Source: Herbivorax alkaliphila (GTDB lineage: Bacteria > Bacillota > Clostridia > Acetivibrionales > Acetivibrionaceae). Taken from it: 64,000 nucleotides of DNA. Under the pieces are notes generated by a model. The model saw only the letters and a list, made by a program, of their open reading frames with translations. It was not told the DNA's origin and did not search any database. Positions 1 through 10,311 of the stretch are shown here, one piece after another; position 1 is the stretch's first letter, and each line of letters starts with the position of its first letter. Position numbers and translations under genes: made by a program. The DNA lies in the NCBI RefSeq assembly GCF_030848475.1, contig NZ_JAVDDS010000001.1, positions 62,001 through 126,000 on the forward strand. Direction: 5' to 3'.

Positions 1-629
1 TCATCTATTGGAGTAAACTTTTCTGCATTAATCATAACTTCATGATTTAATACATCCCCAAAGCCATGACCTGAAAGATTAAAATAAGAATGATTTGTAA
101 GATTCACCACTGTATCTTTGTCAGAGACTGCATAGTATTCAATTGAAAGAGCATTGTCCTTTGTAACTTTATAGATTACAGTTACATCAAGATTACCAGG
201 ATAGTTTTCTTCTCCATCTTTACTCCTATAAGACAATTTGAGACACTCCACATCATCTTTTTTCATTATTTCTGCATTCCAGATTACACTGTGAAAACCT
301 ATATTTCCACCGTGGATATGGTTTTCTCCATCATTTTTCGCTAAATTGTATACTTTACCATTAAGCTCAAAAGATGCACCTTCAATTCTATTAGCATGTC
401 TCCCTACTATTCCACCATAATAACAACTGTTTTTAAAATAGCTGCGGATGTTGTCGTATCCTAAAACAACATCATCCACTTTTCCACTGTTGTCAGGAAC
501 AAAAAGTGATACCACTATCCCGCCATAATTTGTTATTTTCGCTTTCATTCCAGAGTCATTAGACAATGTATATATATATATATTGTCCAAGTCTTTTCCC
601 TCAGAAAATTTTTCTTTAATAATACCCAT
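1..629 (-). CDS. galM: aldose 1-epimerase (galactose mutarotase), 3' end cut by window edge
   Basis: About 209 N-terminal residues are present; the gene runs off the left edge. The protein starts MGIIKEKFSEGKD behind a GAGG ribosome site seven bases upstream. Seen motifs are NYGGIVVSLFVPD, GRHANRI, ENHIHGG and TNHSYFNL; the last two carry the conserved histidines of the mutarotase family, the second being the likely general acid. The enzyme interconverts alpha and beta anomers of aldoses in the cytoplasm; next to xylA it would supply the alpha-xylopyranose anomer or act on released sugars (inference). It is the last visible gene of the xylan locus. A (TA)n tract lies at about codons 16-20. 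Family is secure; sugar preference is not known. Confidence 0.9.
   Translation of the reverse strand, partial: MGIIKEKFSEGKDLDNIYIYTLSNDSGMKAKITNYGGIVVSLFVPDNSGKVDDVVLGYDNIRSYFKNSCYYGGIVGRHANRIEGASFELNGKVYNLAKNDGENHIHGGNIGFHSVIWNAEIMKKDDVECLKLSYRSKDGEENYPGNLDVTVIYKVTKDNALSIEYYAVSDKDTVVNLTNHSYFNLSGHGFGDVLNHEVMINAEKFTPID
569..583. repeat. (TA)7.5 dinucleotide tract inside galM
   Basis: Fifteen bases of alternating TA lie within the first 20 codons of galM, reading Ile-Tyr-Ile-Tyr. Slippage by one unit would shift the frame. The frame is open in this sequence. Confidence 0.85.
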
Positions 630-650
630 AATATTTCCTCACTTTATTTA

Positions 651-710
651 ATCTTATTCTAAGACTCCACCTAAATCCCCGATGTTTAGCTTTAGCTAAA
701 CGAGTTCACT
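651..710 (+). repeat. dispersed repeat family 1, short form
   Basis: Copy between xylA and galM. It begins ATCTTATTCTAAGACTCCACC and ends with GTTTAGC-TTTA-GCTAAAC hairpin arms followed by GAGTTCACT. It is nearly identical to the copies at 18753-18813 and 52400-52460. Confidence 0.85.
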
Positions 711-756
711 ATAAGTCTCTACCTTCTAGGGGTATTGCTTATACTCCTTTATTCTA

Positions 757-787
757 GTAAAAGACTGCTTTAAAAGCAGCCTTTTAC
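757..787 (-). terminator. hairpin downstream of xylA
   Basis: Arms GTAAAAGACTGCTTT and AAAGCAGCCTTTTAC form a 15-bp stem with one A-C mismatch. There is no long T run on the minus-strand 3' side, so it may be a weak terminator or an mRNA-processing hairpin between xylA and galM. Confidence 0.5.
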
Positions 788-836
788 ATCGTTAAACAAG
801 GGAATTATGGTATATAAAAAATTTATATTTTAAATA

Positions 837-2156
837 TTACCCTTCTAAAATATATTGATTAAGAATAGCTTCAAGCATTTCCTGCTTACCTGAAACATTT
901 TTAACCTGATCATTTTCAAGAGCATGTTTTTCTAACTCTTTGAAACCAATTTTTCCATCTACAATATCTTTTCCTATGCCACTTTGATAAGTTTTATATC
1001 TTTCATCAATAAATTTCTCCAACTTGCCATCTTGAACCATTTTATATGCAACTTTTAATCCCTTTGCAAATGTATCCATGCCTGCAACATGAGAATAGAA
1101 AAGATCTTCTGGTTCAAATGAGCCTCTTCTAACCTTAGCATCAAAGTTTAATCCTCCAGTTGTAAACCCACCTGCCTTTATCACTTCATACATTGCAAGA
1201 GTAGCATCATAAATATTGGTTGGGAATTGGTCTGTATCCCATCCTAATAACAAATCTCCCTGATTTGCATCTATACTTCCAAGCAATCCATTTATTCTTG
1301 ATACATGAAGCTCATGCTGGAAAGTATGAGCAGCCAAAGTAGCATGGTTTGCTTCAATATTCATTTTAAAATCTTTATCCAGTCCATATTTTTGTAAGAA
1401 ACCATATACAGTTGCAGTATCAAAATCATATTGATGTTTTGTAGGCTCTTTTGGCTTAGGCTCAATTAAAAACTGTCCTTTAAATCCAATTTCTTTTGCA
1501 TAGTCAACAGCCATATTCAAAAATCTACCCATATTGTCAAGTTCAAGCTTCATATCAGTATTAAGTAGTGTCTCATATCCTTCTCTTCCACCCCAGAATA
1601 CATAGTTTTGACCACCAAGTTCATGGGTAATTTCCATAGCTTTTTTAACCTGAGCTGCTGCAAATGCAAATACATCTGCATTTGGAGAAGTAGATGCACC
1701 ATGCACAAATCTAGGATTTGAAAATGCATTTGTTGTACCCCACAACAACTTAACACTGCTGTTTTTTAAGTAATCTTTTATTTTTGCAACTATTTCATCA
1801 AGCCTTTTATTAGTTTCCCTCAATGTTGAAGCCTCAGGTGCTATATCTCTGTCGTGAAAACAGAAAAATGGAACCCCTAGCTTTTCACAAAATTCAAAAT
1901 TTGCATCAACCTTTGCCCTTGCAATGTCCATAGCATCTGTCATACCATCCCAAGGTCTTACAGCTGTACCAGCTCCAAATGGATCTACTCCCACGCCCTG
2001 AAATGTGTGCCAGTAAGCAACTGCAAATCTCAAATGCTCTTTCATTGTCTTTCCGGCAATCACCTCATCTGGATTATAATATTTAAACGCCAAGGGATTA
2101 TCCGAATCTTTACCTTCGTACTTTATTTTCGAAACATTCTTAAAAAACTCTGCCAT
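837..2156 (-). CDS. xylA: xylose isomerase
   Basis: Converts D-xylose to D-xylulose in the cytoplasm, the entry step for xylose released by the GH3 enzyme next door. Length 439 aa, the usual size of class II (long) clostridial xylose isomerases. Visible signature elements are FHDRD near residues 100-104 (catalytic His101 and its Asp partner), the metal-binding stretch [24 protein letters not shown], and DANQGD...WDTDQFPTN. The start ATG follows AGGAGG. It lies 37 bp downstream of xylB and is co-oriented, so an operon is likely. Confidence 0.97.
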   Translation of the reverse strand: MAEFFKNVSKIKYEGKDSDNPLAFKYYNPDEVIAGKTMKEHLRFAVAYWHTFQGVGVDPFGAGTAVRPWDGMTDAMDIARAKVDANFEFCEKLGVPFFCFHDRDIAPEASTLRETNKRLDEIVAKIKDYLKNSSVKLLWGTTNAFSNPRFVHGASTSPNADVFAFAAAQVKKAMEITHELGGQNYVFWGGREGYETLLNTDMKLELDNMGRFLNMAVDYAKEIGFKGQFLIEPKPKEPTKHQYDFDTATVYGFLQKYGLDKDFKMNIEANHATLAAHTFQHELHVSRINGLLGSIDANQGDLLLGWDTDQFPTNIYDATLAMYEVIKAGGFTTGGLNFDAKVRRGSFEPEDLFYSHVAGMDTFAKGLKVAYKMVQDGKLEKFIDERYKTYQSGIGKDIVDGKIGFKELEKHALENDQVKNVSGKQEMLEAILNQYILEG

Positions 2157-2193
2157 CTTTATTTCCTCCTGTTTATTATTAATTTTTTATTTT

Positions 2194-3723
2194 TTACTCA
2201 ATTATATCAGATAAATCATTAAAATCCTTTTTAAGCGAATTATAAAGTCCTTTATATACACTGTAATACTTACTATATTTTTTATTAAAATCTTTATTTG
2301 CATTTTGTATTGTTTTTACTTTAATAACTGCATCACAGGCTTCAGGCACACTGTTATAAACACCTGATCCAACACCTGCAAGCAGTGCCACACCAAGGGC
2401 TGGTCCTTCGCTTGAACTGATGGTAGCAATATCTGTTCCAAATACATCTGCCTGCATCTGTCTCCACAATTTACTCTTTCCTCCACCACCAGAAGCTCTT
2501 ACCTGTGAAACATCCACGCCCATACCTCTAATTATTTCCATACAGTCCTTAAGACTGTACACAACTCCTTCCATTACCGCTCTTATAAGATCCTGCTTTT
2601 CATGCTTTGCAGACAATCCAAAAAATACTCCCTTTGCTTTAGGGTCAAGATGTGGTGTTCTTTCACCCATTAGGTAAGGCAAGTATATAAGTCCATTACA
2701 GCCAACATCTACTTTTTCAGCCTCTTGATCCATTAATATATAAGGGTCTGTTTTCATAAGCTCGGCTGTTCTTTTTTCTTCTATACAGAAATTATCCCTA
2801 AACCACTTAAGGGATAAACCCGCTCCCTGTGTAACTCCCATAACATGCCATGTATTAGGCACAGCATGACAGAAAGTATGTACTCTTCCTAATGGATCTA
2901 TCGTTACATTATCGGAAAAAGCAAAGACAACCCCTGAAGTTCCAATGGTTGAAGAAATAACTCCAGGTTTAACAATCCCATTTCCAATTGCACCTGCTGC
3001 TTGGTCTCCACCACCACCTGCAACAGATGTGCCTTCCTTTAAGCCAGTTAATTTAGCTGCACTGCTGTTAACTTTACCACTTATTTCAAAGGATTCATAC
3101 ATAGTACCAAGCATGTCTTTATTTATTTCAAGCTTCTCTAGTACCTCATCACTCCACTTTCTCTTTGGTATATCCATTAATTGCATACCACTTGCATCAG
3201 AAACTTCGGTAGCAAATTCTCCAGTTAGACGAAATCTTATATAGTCTTTTGGAAGAAGTATTTTACTTACCTTTTCAAAAATTTCAGGCTCATTATTTTT
3301 AACCCAGAGGATTTTAGAGGCTGTAAATCCTGTCAAAGCTGGATTTGCAGTTATCTCAATCAGCCTTTCCTTTCCTATCATTGAAGTGATTTGATCACAT
3401 TCTAAATAGCTTCTTTGGTCACACCAGATTATTGCTTTTCTAAGCACATTGGCGTTTTTATCTAACAAAACAGCACCGTGCATCTGTCCTGAAAGACCTA
3501 AACCCTTAATTTCAGAGGAATCAACTCCACTTTTTGCTATAACTTGATTTATTGATTTGTATGTCGCTCTCCACCAGTCTTCTGGATCTTGCTCTGCCCA
3601 TCCTACATTAGGTTGATACAGAGGATACTCTTCTAATGCACTGGCAATTGTATTTCCACTTTCATCAAATAATACAGTCTTTGTCCCTGACGTACCTATA
3701 TCTACTCCAAGTAAATAAGCCAA
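2194..3723 (-). CDS. xylB: xylulokinase
   Basis: FGGY-family sugar kinase, 509 aa, phosphorylating D-xylulose to xylulose-5-phosphate for the pentose phosphate pathway. N-terminal phosphate loop VDIGTSGTKTVLFD; substrate region GLSGQMHG; second-domain glycine motif GGGDQAAGAIG; C-terminal ASGGGGKSKLW and ALGVALLAG. The start is TTG (reads MAYLLGVDIG) preceded by a GGGGGGA ribosome site; no ATG suits the N-terminal kinase fold better. It lies between GH3 and xylA with short gaps, which fits co-transcription. Confidence 0.95.
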   Translation of the reverse strand: MAYLLGVDIGTSGTKTVLFDESGNTIASALEEYPLYQPNVGWAEQDPEDWWRATYKSINQVIAKSGVDSSEIKGLGLSGQMHGAVLLDKNANVLRKAIIWCDQRSYLECDQITSMIGKERLIEITANPALTGFTASKILWVKNNEPEIFEKVSKILLPKDYIRFRLTGEFATEVSDASGMQLMDIPKRKWSDEVLEKLEINKDMLGTMYESFEISGKVNSSAAKLTGLKEGTSVAGGGGDQAAGAIGNGIVKPGVISSTIGTSGVVFAFSDNVTIDPLGRVHTFCHAVPNTWHVMGVTQGAGLSLKWFRDNFCIEEKRTAELMKTDPYILMDQEAEKVDVGCNGLIYLPYLMGERTPHLDPKAKGVFFGLSAKHEKQDLIRAVMEGVVYSLKDCMEIIRGMGVDVSQVRASGGGGKSKLWRQMQADVFGTDIATISSSEGPALGVALLAGVGSGVYNSVPEACDAVIKVKTIQNANKDFNKKYSKYYSVYKGLYNSLKKDFNDLSDIIE

Positions 3724-3745
3724 TTTTATCCCCCCATGTAATTTA

Positions 3746-5917
3746 TTAATATTCTAATTGTACCATATTTCCTGTAACTTCAAATACTGCTTCTTCAACT
3801 TTAGTCCCTGTCAACTGCTGACTTCTCTCATCAGGCTGACTTCCTCCAACGTACACTTTAAAGGCACCTGGTTTTATAATACGCTGCCCCTTTTCATTTA
3901 TAAAGGACATTTGCTTTTTGGTCAATTCAAACTGAACTGTCATCTCTTCTCTAGGTGCTAAATTTATTCTCTTAAATCCTTCTAAGTGCCATTTTGGAGC
4001 CTCTGGATTGTCAACCTCTTTTATATACATTTGAACAATTTCATCAGCCTTAAAGTTGCCTGTGTTTTTTGCTTTTACACTACATTGCACATTCTCTCCT
4101 GCATTCACTTTATCCTTTGAAATCTTTAATTCGCTGTATTCAAACTTAGTATATCCTAAACCATATCCGAAGGGATAAAGAGCAGGCTTTTCCATATATT
4201 TATATGTGCGATTTTTCATTGAATAATCTCTAAAATCAGGAAGTTCTTCTGTTGTTTTGTAAAATGTTATCGGTAACTTTCCAGAAGGGCTGTATTCACC
4301 AAAAAGCATTGATGCAATTGCTTTTCCGCCCTCTGCCCCTGGGTACCATGCCTGAACAATTGCAGGAACATTTTCATCTGCCCAAGTAACTGCTAATGCA
4401 CTACCGGAAAGCAAAACTAAAATAACAGGTTTTCCTGCCTTATGAACTTCTTCTAGTAGTTCTTGCTGAAGCCCTGGAAGATTTAAATGAAGCTTATCAC
4501 CACTGGCATATTCATTAGACACATCTCCCTGTTCTCCTTCAATAGTGGCATCAAGTCCTAAGCACATAACTACAACATCAGACCTGTCTGCAACTGAAAG
4601 AGCTTCTGCAAAACCTGCACCTCTTTCAGCTAAACCAGGACTTTCATTATATAGGTGGCAGCCTTCGGCATAATATATTCTGGTATCTTCAGATACAGCC
4701 TCTCTAATTCCATCTAAAACAGTAACGTATTTTGAAGCATCTCCAAAATAATTGCCTATTAATGCATCTCTACTATCAGCATTAGGCCCAATTACAGCAA
4801 TTGACTTTATTTTGTCTCTATCAAGTGGAAGTATATTTTTTTCATTCTTTAAAAGAACCAGTGATTTTTTTGACATCTCAAGTGCAAATTCCCTGTGTTC
4901 TTTGCAATCGTTCATTTCATATGGAATTTTTGAATAAGCAACTTCTTTCTCATCATCAAACATTCCCAATTTCATTCTTGTAATCATTAATCTAATAACA
5001 GACTCTTCTATTGTTTTCTCATCTACAAGTCCTTCTTTATGTGCAATTAATAGATTACCATACATATTACCGCAATTTAAATCACATCCGTTATTAACAG
5101 CTAATGCAACTGATTCAGGAGCAGTTTTTGTAACCATGTGATTTTCATGGAAATCCTTTATAGCCCAGCAATCAGAAACTACATGTCCACTAAATTCCCA
5201 CTCTTTTCTTAATATATCTTTAAGCAATGTCTTACTGCCACAACAGGGTTCTCCATTTGTCCTGTTATATGCACCCATTACAGCTTCAACCTGTGCTTCC
5301 TCTACACACTCTTTAAAAGCCGGAAGATATGTTTCACGCATATCCTTTTCAGATGCAACTGCATCAAACTCATGTCTTTCTCCTTCAGGACCACTGTGAA
5401 CGGCATAGTGTTTTGCACAGGCAGCAGCCTTTAGGTATTTATCATCATTACCCTGTATTCCTTTAACAAATGACACTCCTAGTCTTCCTGTCAAATATGG
5501 ATCCTCTCCATATGTTTCATGACCTCTTCCCCATCTAGGATCTCGGAAAATATTTATATTCGGAGACCAAAATGTCAATCCTTTATATATTCCACAATCT
5601 CCTTTTCTCTGAAACTCATGAAACTTAGCCCTTCCTTCAGTGGAAATAACATCGGCAATTTTGTATATTAAATCTTCATCAAACGTTGCCGCCATGCCAA
5701 TAGCCTGTGGAAACATTGTTGCAGTTCCTGCCCTTGCAACTCCATGAAGGGCTTCACTCCACCAGTTATACGCTTTTATTCCAAGTCGTGGTATTGCAGG
5801 TGCACTGTGTAACATCTGCATTACCTTTTCCTCAAGAGTCATCCTTGAGACCAAATCCTTAGCTCTTTCTTCAAAACTAAGCTCTTTATTTTTATAATTA
5901 GGTATTTGTTTTTCCAT
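3746..5917 (-). CDS. GH3 beta-xylosidase (cytoplasmic)
   Basis: Glycoside hydrolase family 3, 723 aa, with no signal peptide, so it acts on imported xylo-oligosaccharides. The N-terminal (alpha/beta)8 domain carries NWWSEALHG (substrate loop), DPRWGRGHETYGEDPYL and KHYAVHSGPEGERH. The nucleophile is Asp249 in VVSDCWA. A middle alpha/beta sandwich domain follows, then a C-terminal fibronectin III-like domain (PFGYGLGYTKFEYS onward). Start ATG behind CAGGAGG. Beta-xylosidase is inferred from the motif set and from xylA/xylB and GH67 neighbours; beta-glucosidase or arabinosidase side activity cannot be excluded from sequence. Confidence 0.92.
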   Translation of the reverse strand: MEKQIPNYKNKELSFEERAKDLVSRMTLEEKVMQMLHSAPAIPRLGIKAYNWWSEALHGVARAGTATMFPQAIGMAATFDEDLIYKIADVISTEGRAKFHEFQRKGDCGIYKGLTFWSPNINIFRDPRWGRGHETYGEDPYLTGRLGVSFVKGIQGNDDKYLKAAACAKHYAVHSGPEGERHEFDAVASEKDMRETYLPAFKECVEEAQVEAVMGAYNRTNGEPCCGSKTLLKDILRKEWEFSGHVVSDCWAIKDFHENHMVTKTAPESVALAVNNGCDLNCGNMYGNLLIAHKEGLVDEKTIEESVIRLMITRMKLGMFDDEKEVAYSKIPYEMNDCKEHREFALEMSKKSLVLLKNEKNILPLDRDKIKSIAVIGPNADSRDALIGNYFGDASKYVTVLDGIREAVSEDTRIYYAEGCHLYNESPGLAERGAGFAEALSVADRSDVVVMCLGLDATIEGEQGDVSNEYASGDKLHLNLPGLQQELLEEVHKAGKPVILVLLSGSALAVTWADENVPAIVQAWYPGAEGGKAIASMLFGEYSPSGKLPITFYKTTEELPDFRDYSMKNRTYKYMEKPALYPFGYGLGYTKFEYSELKISKDKVNAGENVQCSVKAKNTGNFKADEIVQMYIKEVDNPEAPKWHLEGFKRINLAPREEMTVQFELTKKQMSFINEKGQRIIKPGAFKVYVGGSQPDERSQQLTGTKVEEAVFEVTGNMVQLEY

Positions 5918-5979
5918 AAAAAACCTCCTGGTAATTCAGGTTACCATTTTACGTTAATTTAAAATAATTTTATTTATAC

Positions 5980-8055
5980 TTAATAAATTTTTCTATTCAA
6001 TTCATCGTTTATACCAGTCTTTCTGTAAAAATACGTATTCACAACATCTCTCCACTCTTTTGAATGTTCAAGCTGCATATAAAGCCTTTCTAATACATGA
6101 TTAAATGATTCTTTTTCTATCTCACCCTCTAGACTGTTCCACTTTTTAATAAGCTCTTTAACCTGCTCAACACCTTCAAAATGAGTATTGTAAATGTGCT
6201 GAATTAAGGTTACTCCAGACTTTAACCTGTAACTATAGGGTACGTGATGGAAGAAAAGAATCAATTCCTCAGGACATTTATTCATATTCTCATAAAGTTC
6301 TGTAATCTCTTTACTGTATTGACCTGTATATCCTGTACCTGTTTTCATTGTACGATCTACACCAATTCCATTAATATCAGCCCTGTGATAAGTTCCCCAC
6401 TTATCGTATTCATATCCATCCACATTAGGACCATAATGATGCCCTGGATTTACCATCCAGCCTATCCCTAATGGAGTTGTGTAGTTCTCATAAATACTCC
6501 TAGAACTAAGTAACATATGAGCTATAACATCAACTACATGCTTTTTATTTGAAAATGTCATCTTTACCCACTCATCAGTTATACTCTCTGATGACAAATT
6601 AGGATTCCATGTAAGACGTCCAAACCCATAGAGATTAGCCTGTGCCAGTTGATGTCCCGTCCAATTTGTGTCATTTCCTACGTTAACTACACCAGCTATT
6701 CCACTATATTTGTTTTTAAAAAATGAACCATTTACTATTTCCTTAACAGTTACATTTTCCCCATCTATTCTTGTATTAAAATCAAGTATTTCTTTCCACG
6801 TTGGCACAAGATAACACAGATGTTTTTGCTGACCTGTATATTCCTGGGTTACTTGAAACTCAATAGTATGATTTGTTTTTTCTAAGGCTCCAAAAAGAGG
6901 AGAAACAGGCTCTCTAACCTGAAAATCCATAGGTCCATTTTTAATCTGCAATAACACGTTATCATGAAACAAGCCATCTAGAGGCTTAAAATTGTCATAG
7001 GCTGCTTTTGCTCTATCTGTCTCCCTGTCTCTCCAGTCCTGAAGACAGTTGTACACAAAACATCTCCAAATAACAATTCCTCCAAAGGGCTCTAATGCTT
7101 CTGCAAGCATATTAGCTCCATCTGCATGATTTCGTCCATATGTGAAAGGCCCTGGTCGAAACTCTGAATCAGCCTTTACTAAAAATCCTCCAAAATCAGG
7201 AATTAAATCATATATCTCTTTTACTTTATTTTTCCACCACAGCTTTACACCTTCATCTAAAGGATCAGCAGTATCCAAGTTCCCAAGTTCAATAGGACTG
7301 GCATAATTTATACTCAAATATAATGTAACACCATAATTTCTAAACACTTCTGAAAGCTTTGCCACATCATTTAAATATTCTTTTGTAATAAGCTTAGACT
7401 CTATTTCATGTACATTTACATTGTTAATTACAACACCGTTTATGCCCACTGAAGCTAACAGCCTAGCATAATCATTTATTCTATTTTTATCTTTTATAAT
7501 TTTATCTTTTTCAAAAAAAATAGACTCTCCCGCATAACCTCTTTCGATACTGCCATCTATATTGTCCCAGTGATTGACAATTCTTAAAAGGTTATGGGGA
7601 TTATCAATTATTAATAAATCATCAATGTCCTTTTGCATCTGCATAAGTCTTAAAAATGCATACGCCCCATACAAAATACCTTTTTCTGTCTTTGAGGCTA
7701 TTGCAATATATTTTTTTCCATTTTTGTTGATTGTCTTTATAAGATAACCATCTTTATATACTTTATCTTTTTCAGATGCTAAAACCTCATTATCTATATA
7801 TTCATTCCTGCCTAATATACCCAATACAATAAATGCTGAACCCTCTGGCTTTTTAGACACACTTGGCTTTATGCCTAACATCCCATAGAAACCATTAGAC
7901 AATTCAGCTTTCGCTGAATTGACTATTGGCGTATCTATCTCAGTAATAATATCTTTACACTGTGTGATATATATGTCTAATAGCTTTACATTTTTTATCT
8001 TTTTATACTTTAACCAGCATTTGTAATCTTCTTTTTTTATGTCACACTTAAGCAT
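5980..8055 (-). CDS. aguA: GH67 alpha-glucuronidase
   Basis: Removes (4-O-methyl)-glucuronic acid from the non-reducing end of aldouronates. With the chosen start it has 691 aa, normal for GH67, and no signal peptide (intracellular). Catalytic residues align by spacing with the Geobacillus enzyme: acid Glu298 in ADSEFRPGP, and the base pair Asp377 in GPMDFQ and Glu405 in QEYTGQ (28 residues apart, as expected). I chose ATG at 8055 because AAGGAG sits six bases before it; an upstream ATG at 8103 would overlap the permease by 17 bp and lacks as good a ribosome site. Its position after the importer fits a dedicated aldouronate pathway. Confidence 0.96.
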   Translation of the reverse strand: MLKCDIKKEDYKCWLKYKKIKNVKLLDIYITQCKDIITEIDTPIVNSAKAELSNGFYGMLGIKPSVSKKPEGSAFIVLGILGRNEYIDNEVLASEKDKVYKDGYLIKTINKNGKKYIAIASKTEKGILYGAYAFLRLMQMQKDIDDLLIIDNPHNLLRIVNHWDNIDGSIERGYAGESIFFEKDKIIKDKNRINDYARLLASVGINGVVINNVNVHEIESKLITKEYLNDVAKLSEVFRNYGVTLYLSINYASPIELGNLDTADPLDEGVKLWWKNKVKEIYDLIPDFGGFLVKADSEFRPGPFTYGRNHADGANMLAEALEPFGGIVIWRCFVYNCLQDWRDRETDRAKAAYDNFKPLDGLFHDNVLLQIKNGPMDFQVREPVSPLFGALEKTNHTIEFQVTQEYTGQQKHLCYLVPTWKEILDFNTRIDGENVTVKEIVNGSFFKNKYSGIAGVVNVGNDTNWTGHQLAQANLYGFGRLTWNPNLSSESITDEWVKMTFSNKKHVVDVIAHMLLSSRSIYENYTTPLGIGWMVNPGHHYGPNVDGYEYDKWGTYHRADINGIGVDRTMKTGTGYTGQYSKEITELYENMNKCPEELILFFHHVPYSYRLKSGVTLIQHIYNTHFEGVEQVKELIKKWNSLEGEIEKESFNHVLERLYMQLEHSKEWRDVVNTYFYRKTGINDELNRKIY

Positions 8056-8086
8056 GTTTTGCTCCTTTATAAGTGAATTTATATTA

Positions 8087-9001
8087 TTATTCCTTAACTC
8101 CACCTACATTCAGTCCTGCAATAAAGTACCTTTGCAAGAGTGGATATACAGAAAGTATTGGCACCATCGCAATAACAGTAATAGCCGCCTGAATAGTTAT
8201 TGATGTAACCATACTAGATGCCATTTCACCTGCTAAACCAGTGCTGGCACGTTGTGCAGTACCCTGACTAAATGAAGATGCCAAAAGTTTTTGAAGTTCA
8301 AATTGCAAAGTACTAAGGCTCTGGTTTCCTGGTGCGTACAGGTACGTATCAAACCAGTTATTCCACTGAAAAATTATCGTAAACATACCAACAACAGCAA
8401 GAGCCGGCTTTGAAAGAGGAAATATAATCCTCATAAATATTTTAAAGTCCCCTGCTCCATCTAATTTTGCAGATTCTATAAAACTTTCTGGTATAGTGTT
8501 CATGAAAGTTCTTACAACTATAACATTAAATGCAGATATCGCCGCTGGAATGATGTATACCCAAAAGCTATTTAAAAGTCCTAAGTTTTGTATTAAATGA
8601 TACGTTGGTATCAATCCGGCATTAAAGTACATTGTCAAAACAAATGCAATTGTAATAAATTTATTTAGAACATACTCTTTCCTAGTTAAACAATATGACA
8701 GCATGGCTGTTAGAAAAACATTTATAACAGCAGCTAAAACAGTTCTTGCAACGGATACAAAAAATGCTCTAATAATTGTTCCTCCAACAAATACAGCCTG
8801 ATAATTCTGCAAGGTAAACTCCCTTGGCCAGAGACGTATTCCACCTCTCATTGCATCAATACCCTCATTAAATGAAATGGCAAGGGTATTTAAGAAAGGG
8901 TACATTGTAAAAATAATTAAAATTCCCATAACAGTAGCATTAAAAGCATTAAAAGCTACATCATATATACTATGTCTTTTGCCTCTAAATTTTATATACA
9001 T
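8087..9001 (-). CDS. ABC transporter permease, LplC/YtcP type
   Basis: CUT1-family carbohydrate permease of 304 aa with about six membrane helices. The EAA loop [29 protein letters not shown] (about 190-218 region) contacts the ATPase. The C-terminus ends [14 protein letters not shown], typical of the LplC/YtcP branch, which in Paenibacillus takes up aldouronates. Twelve bp downstream of the partner permease. No ATP-binding subunit is encoded nearby, so a shared MsmK-like ATPase elsewhere is expected (family knowledge). ATG follows GGGGGTGAG. Confidence 0.93.
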   Translation of the reverse strand: MYIKFRGKRHSIYDVAFNAFNATVMGILIIFTMYPFLNTLAISFNEGIDAMRGGIRLWPREFTLQNYQAVFVGGTIIRAFFVSVARTVLAAVINVFLTAMLSYCLTRKEYVLNKFITIAFVLTMYFNAGLIPTYHLIQNLGLLNSFWVYIIPAAISAFNVIVVRTFMNTIPESFIESAKLDGAGDFKIFMRIIFPLSKPALAVVGMFTIIFQWNNWFDTYLYAPGNQSLSTLQFELQKLLASSFSQGTAQRASTGLAGEMASSMVTSITIQAAITVIAMVPILSVYPLLQRYFIAGLNVGGVKE

Positions 9002-9013
9002 ACTCTCACCCCC

Positions 9014-10003
9014 TTATATAAGCCTTTCCTCTCCAATTTTTTTAGCTATAGCATTTACACCAAATACCAGAAATACACTTACAACTGTCTTAAACATACC
9101 TGCAGCTGTTGCAAGCGAAAAATTACTTCTTCTGATACCATACCTCAATGCAAATACATCAATTGTCTCGGACCATGCTATATTACCTGGTCTTTGTAAA
9201 AGATACTGAAATTCAAAACCACTACCGCCAGTACCTGCACTTAATAGGTGGGCAACATTCATTATCAAAAGCACCACGAAAGTAGACTTAATCCCTGGCA
9301 GTGTTATATGACGCATTTTCTTTAATCTTCCTGCTCCATCAATTTCAGCTGCCTCGTAAAGGTTAGGATCTATAGCCGCCATTGCTCCAAGATAAATTAT
9401 TGCATTAAATCCTACCTGTTTCCACACATTGGCTATACCAAATATACCCCAGAAATACTTTCCTTCAGACAGCCACAGTCTTGGACTATCAATAATATTT
9501 AAAGCAACAAGTATTTCATTAACTATTCCATTATTTAAAAGAACTTGTGAAACCATTGTTGCCGCAATAACCCATGATAAAAAATATGGCAGATACGATA
9601 TTGTTTGAACTGTCTTTTTAATAAACAAGTTCTTTATTTCATTTAATAAAAGAGCCAGTGCTATTGCTGTGACAAATGAAAGAACTAGATTTATAAGACT
9701 CATACCTAGCGTATTTCTCAAAACTCTTCCAAAGTTTGCTTGCCTGAATAAAAAGTCAAACCAATAAAACCCCACCCAGTCCTGATTAAATATAGTAGCA
9801 GTAGGACTTGGTCTGTAATTTTGGAAGGCCATAACCCACCCATATAGTGGGAAATACTGAAATATAAATATGTATATAAGAAGGGGAACAGACATAAACA
9901 TAAGCTGTTTTTGATCTTTTATTTTTTCCCATTTTTTTCTTTTGGCAGATTTTTTAACTACCATGGTTTCACCCATATTGGTATTTAAATTAGAATCTTG
10001 CAT
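9014..10003 (-). CDS. ABC transporter permease, LplB/YtcB type
   Basis: First permease of the importer, 329 aa, with a basic cytoplasmic N-terminus, the signature YIFIFQYFPLYGWVMAFQNY after the first helix, and an EAA loop around EAAEIDGAGRLKKMRHITLPG. This N-terminal form is characteristic of the LplB branch that pairs with LplC/YtcP and an LplA-like lipoprotein. It lies 308 bp downstream of the lipoprotein gene; the gap holds a strong hairpin that could lower permease relative to binding-protein expression (inference). Substrate inferred as aldouronate/xylo-oligosaccharide from GH67 and GH3. Confidence 0.93.
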   Translation of the reverse strand: MQDSNLNTNMGETMVVKKSAKRKKWEKIKDQKQLMFMSVPLLIYIFIFQYFPLYGWVMAFQNYRPSPTATIFNQDWVGFYWFDFLFRQANFGRVLRNTLGMSLINLVLSFVTAIALALLLNEIKNLFIKKTVQTISYLPYFLSWVIAATMVSQVLLNNGIVNEILVALNIIDSPRLWLSEGKYFWGIFGIANVWKQVGFNAIIYLGAMAAIDPNLYEAAEIDGAGRLKKMRHITLPGIKSTFVVLLIMNVAHLLSAGTGGSGFEFQYLLQRPGNIAWSETIDVFALRYGIRRSNFSLATAAGMFKTVVSVFLVFGVNAIAKKIGEERLI

Positions 10004-10073
10004 ATAAACACTCTCCTATAATAAACTAAATTCTCTTTATTAGGGCAACATCTTAATTGTATTTATACTTTGT

Positions 10074-10125
10074 GCTAAGGAATGCCTTAGAAATAACTTT
10101 GTATTCTCAAGGACAATTTATTAGC
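10074..10125 (-). repeat. dispersed repeat family 3, copy 1
   Basis: Shares GGAAT-N2-CTTAGAAATAAC, and further on AAGGACAA, with 49345-49392. A small CTAAGG/CCTTAG hairpin lies at its left end. Confidence 0.5.
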
Positions 10126-10200
10126 CATTATTAAGCAATCTTTTTTTACAAAACCCTACTAATCTTAATATAAATTTAAAGAAAAATATCAACTTTTCAC

Positions 10201-10241
10201 AAATAGGGGAAGGTATTTTAAAAGCATACCTTCCGCTATTT
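10201..10241 (-). terminator. strong intercistronic hairpin after the lipoprotein gene
   Basis: Arms AAATAGGGGAAGGTAT and ATACCTTCCGCTATTT give a 16-bp stem with one G-G mismatch. On the minus strand it is followed by GTGAAAAGTTG and not by a U run. It may stabilise the upstream lipoprotein mRNA or act as a partial terminator. Confidence 0.6.
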
Positions 10242-10311
10242 GTTTTACAAAAGTTCAGATTAATTATTTTAAAGTCTTACAAATATGTTTTCTATGTGAA
10301 ACTGTTTTTAA

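Larger units (their letters stand above)
10004..10311. other. 308-bp gap between lipoprotein and permease genes
   Basis: No credible ORF. It holds a family 3 repeat (about 10074-10125) and a strong hairpin (10201-10241). No clear promoter was recognised, so permeases are probably read through from the lipoprotein gene. Confidence 0.6.

Noticed and set aside
533-548. cre-like sequence (TGAAAGCG half) in galM
   Set aside because: The final CA of the CcpA consensus is missing and the bases are explained by the coding sequence MKAKIT.
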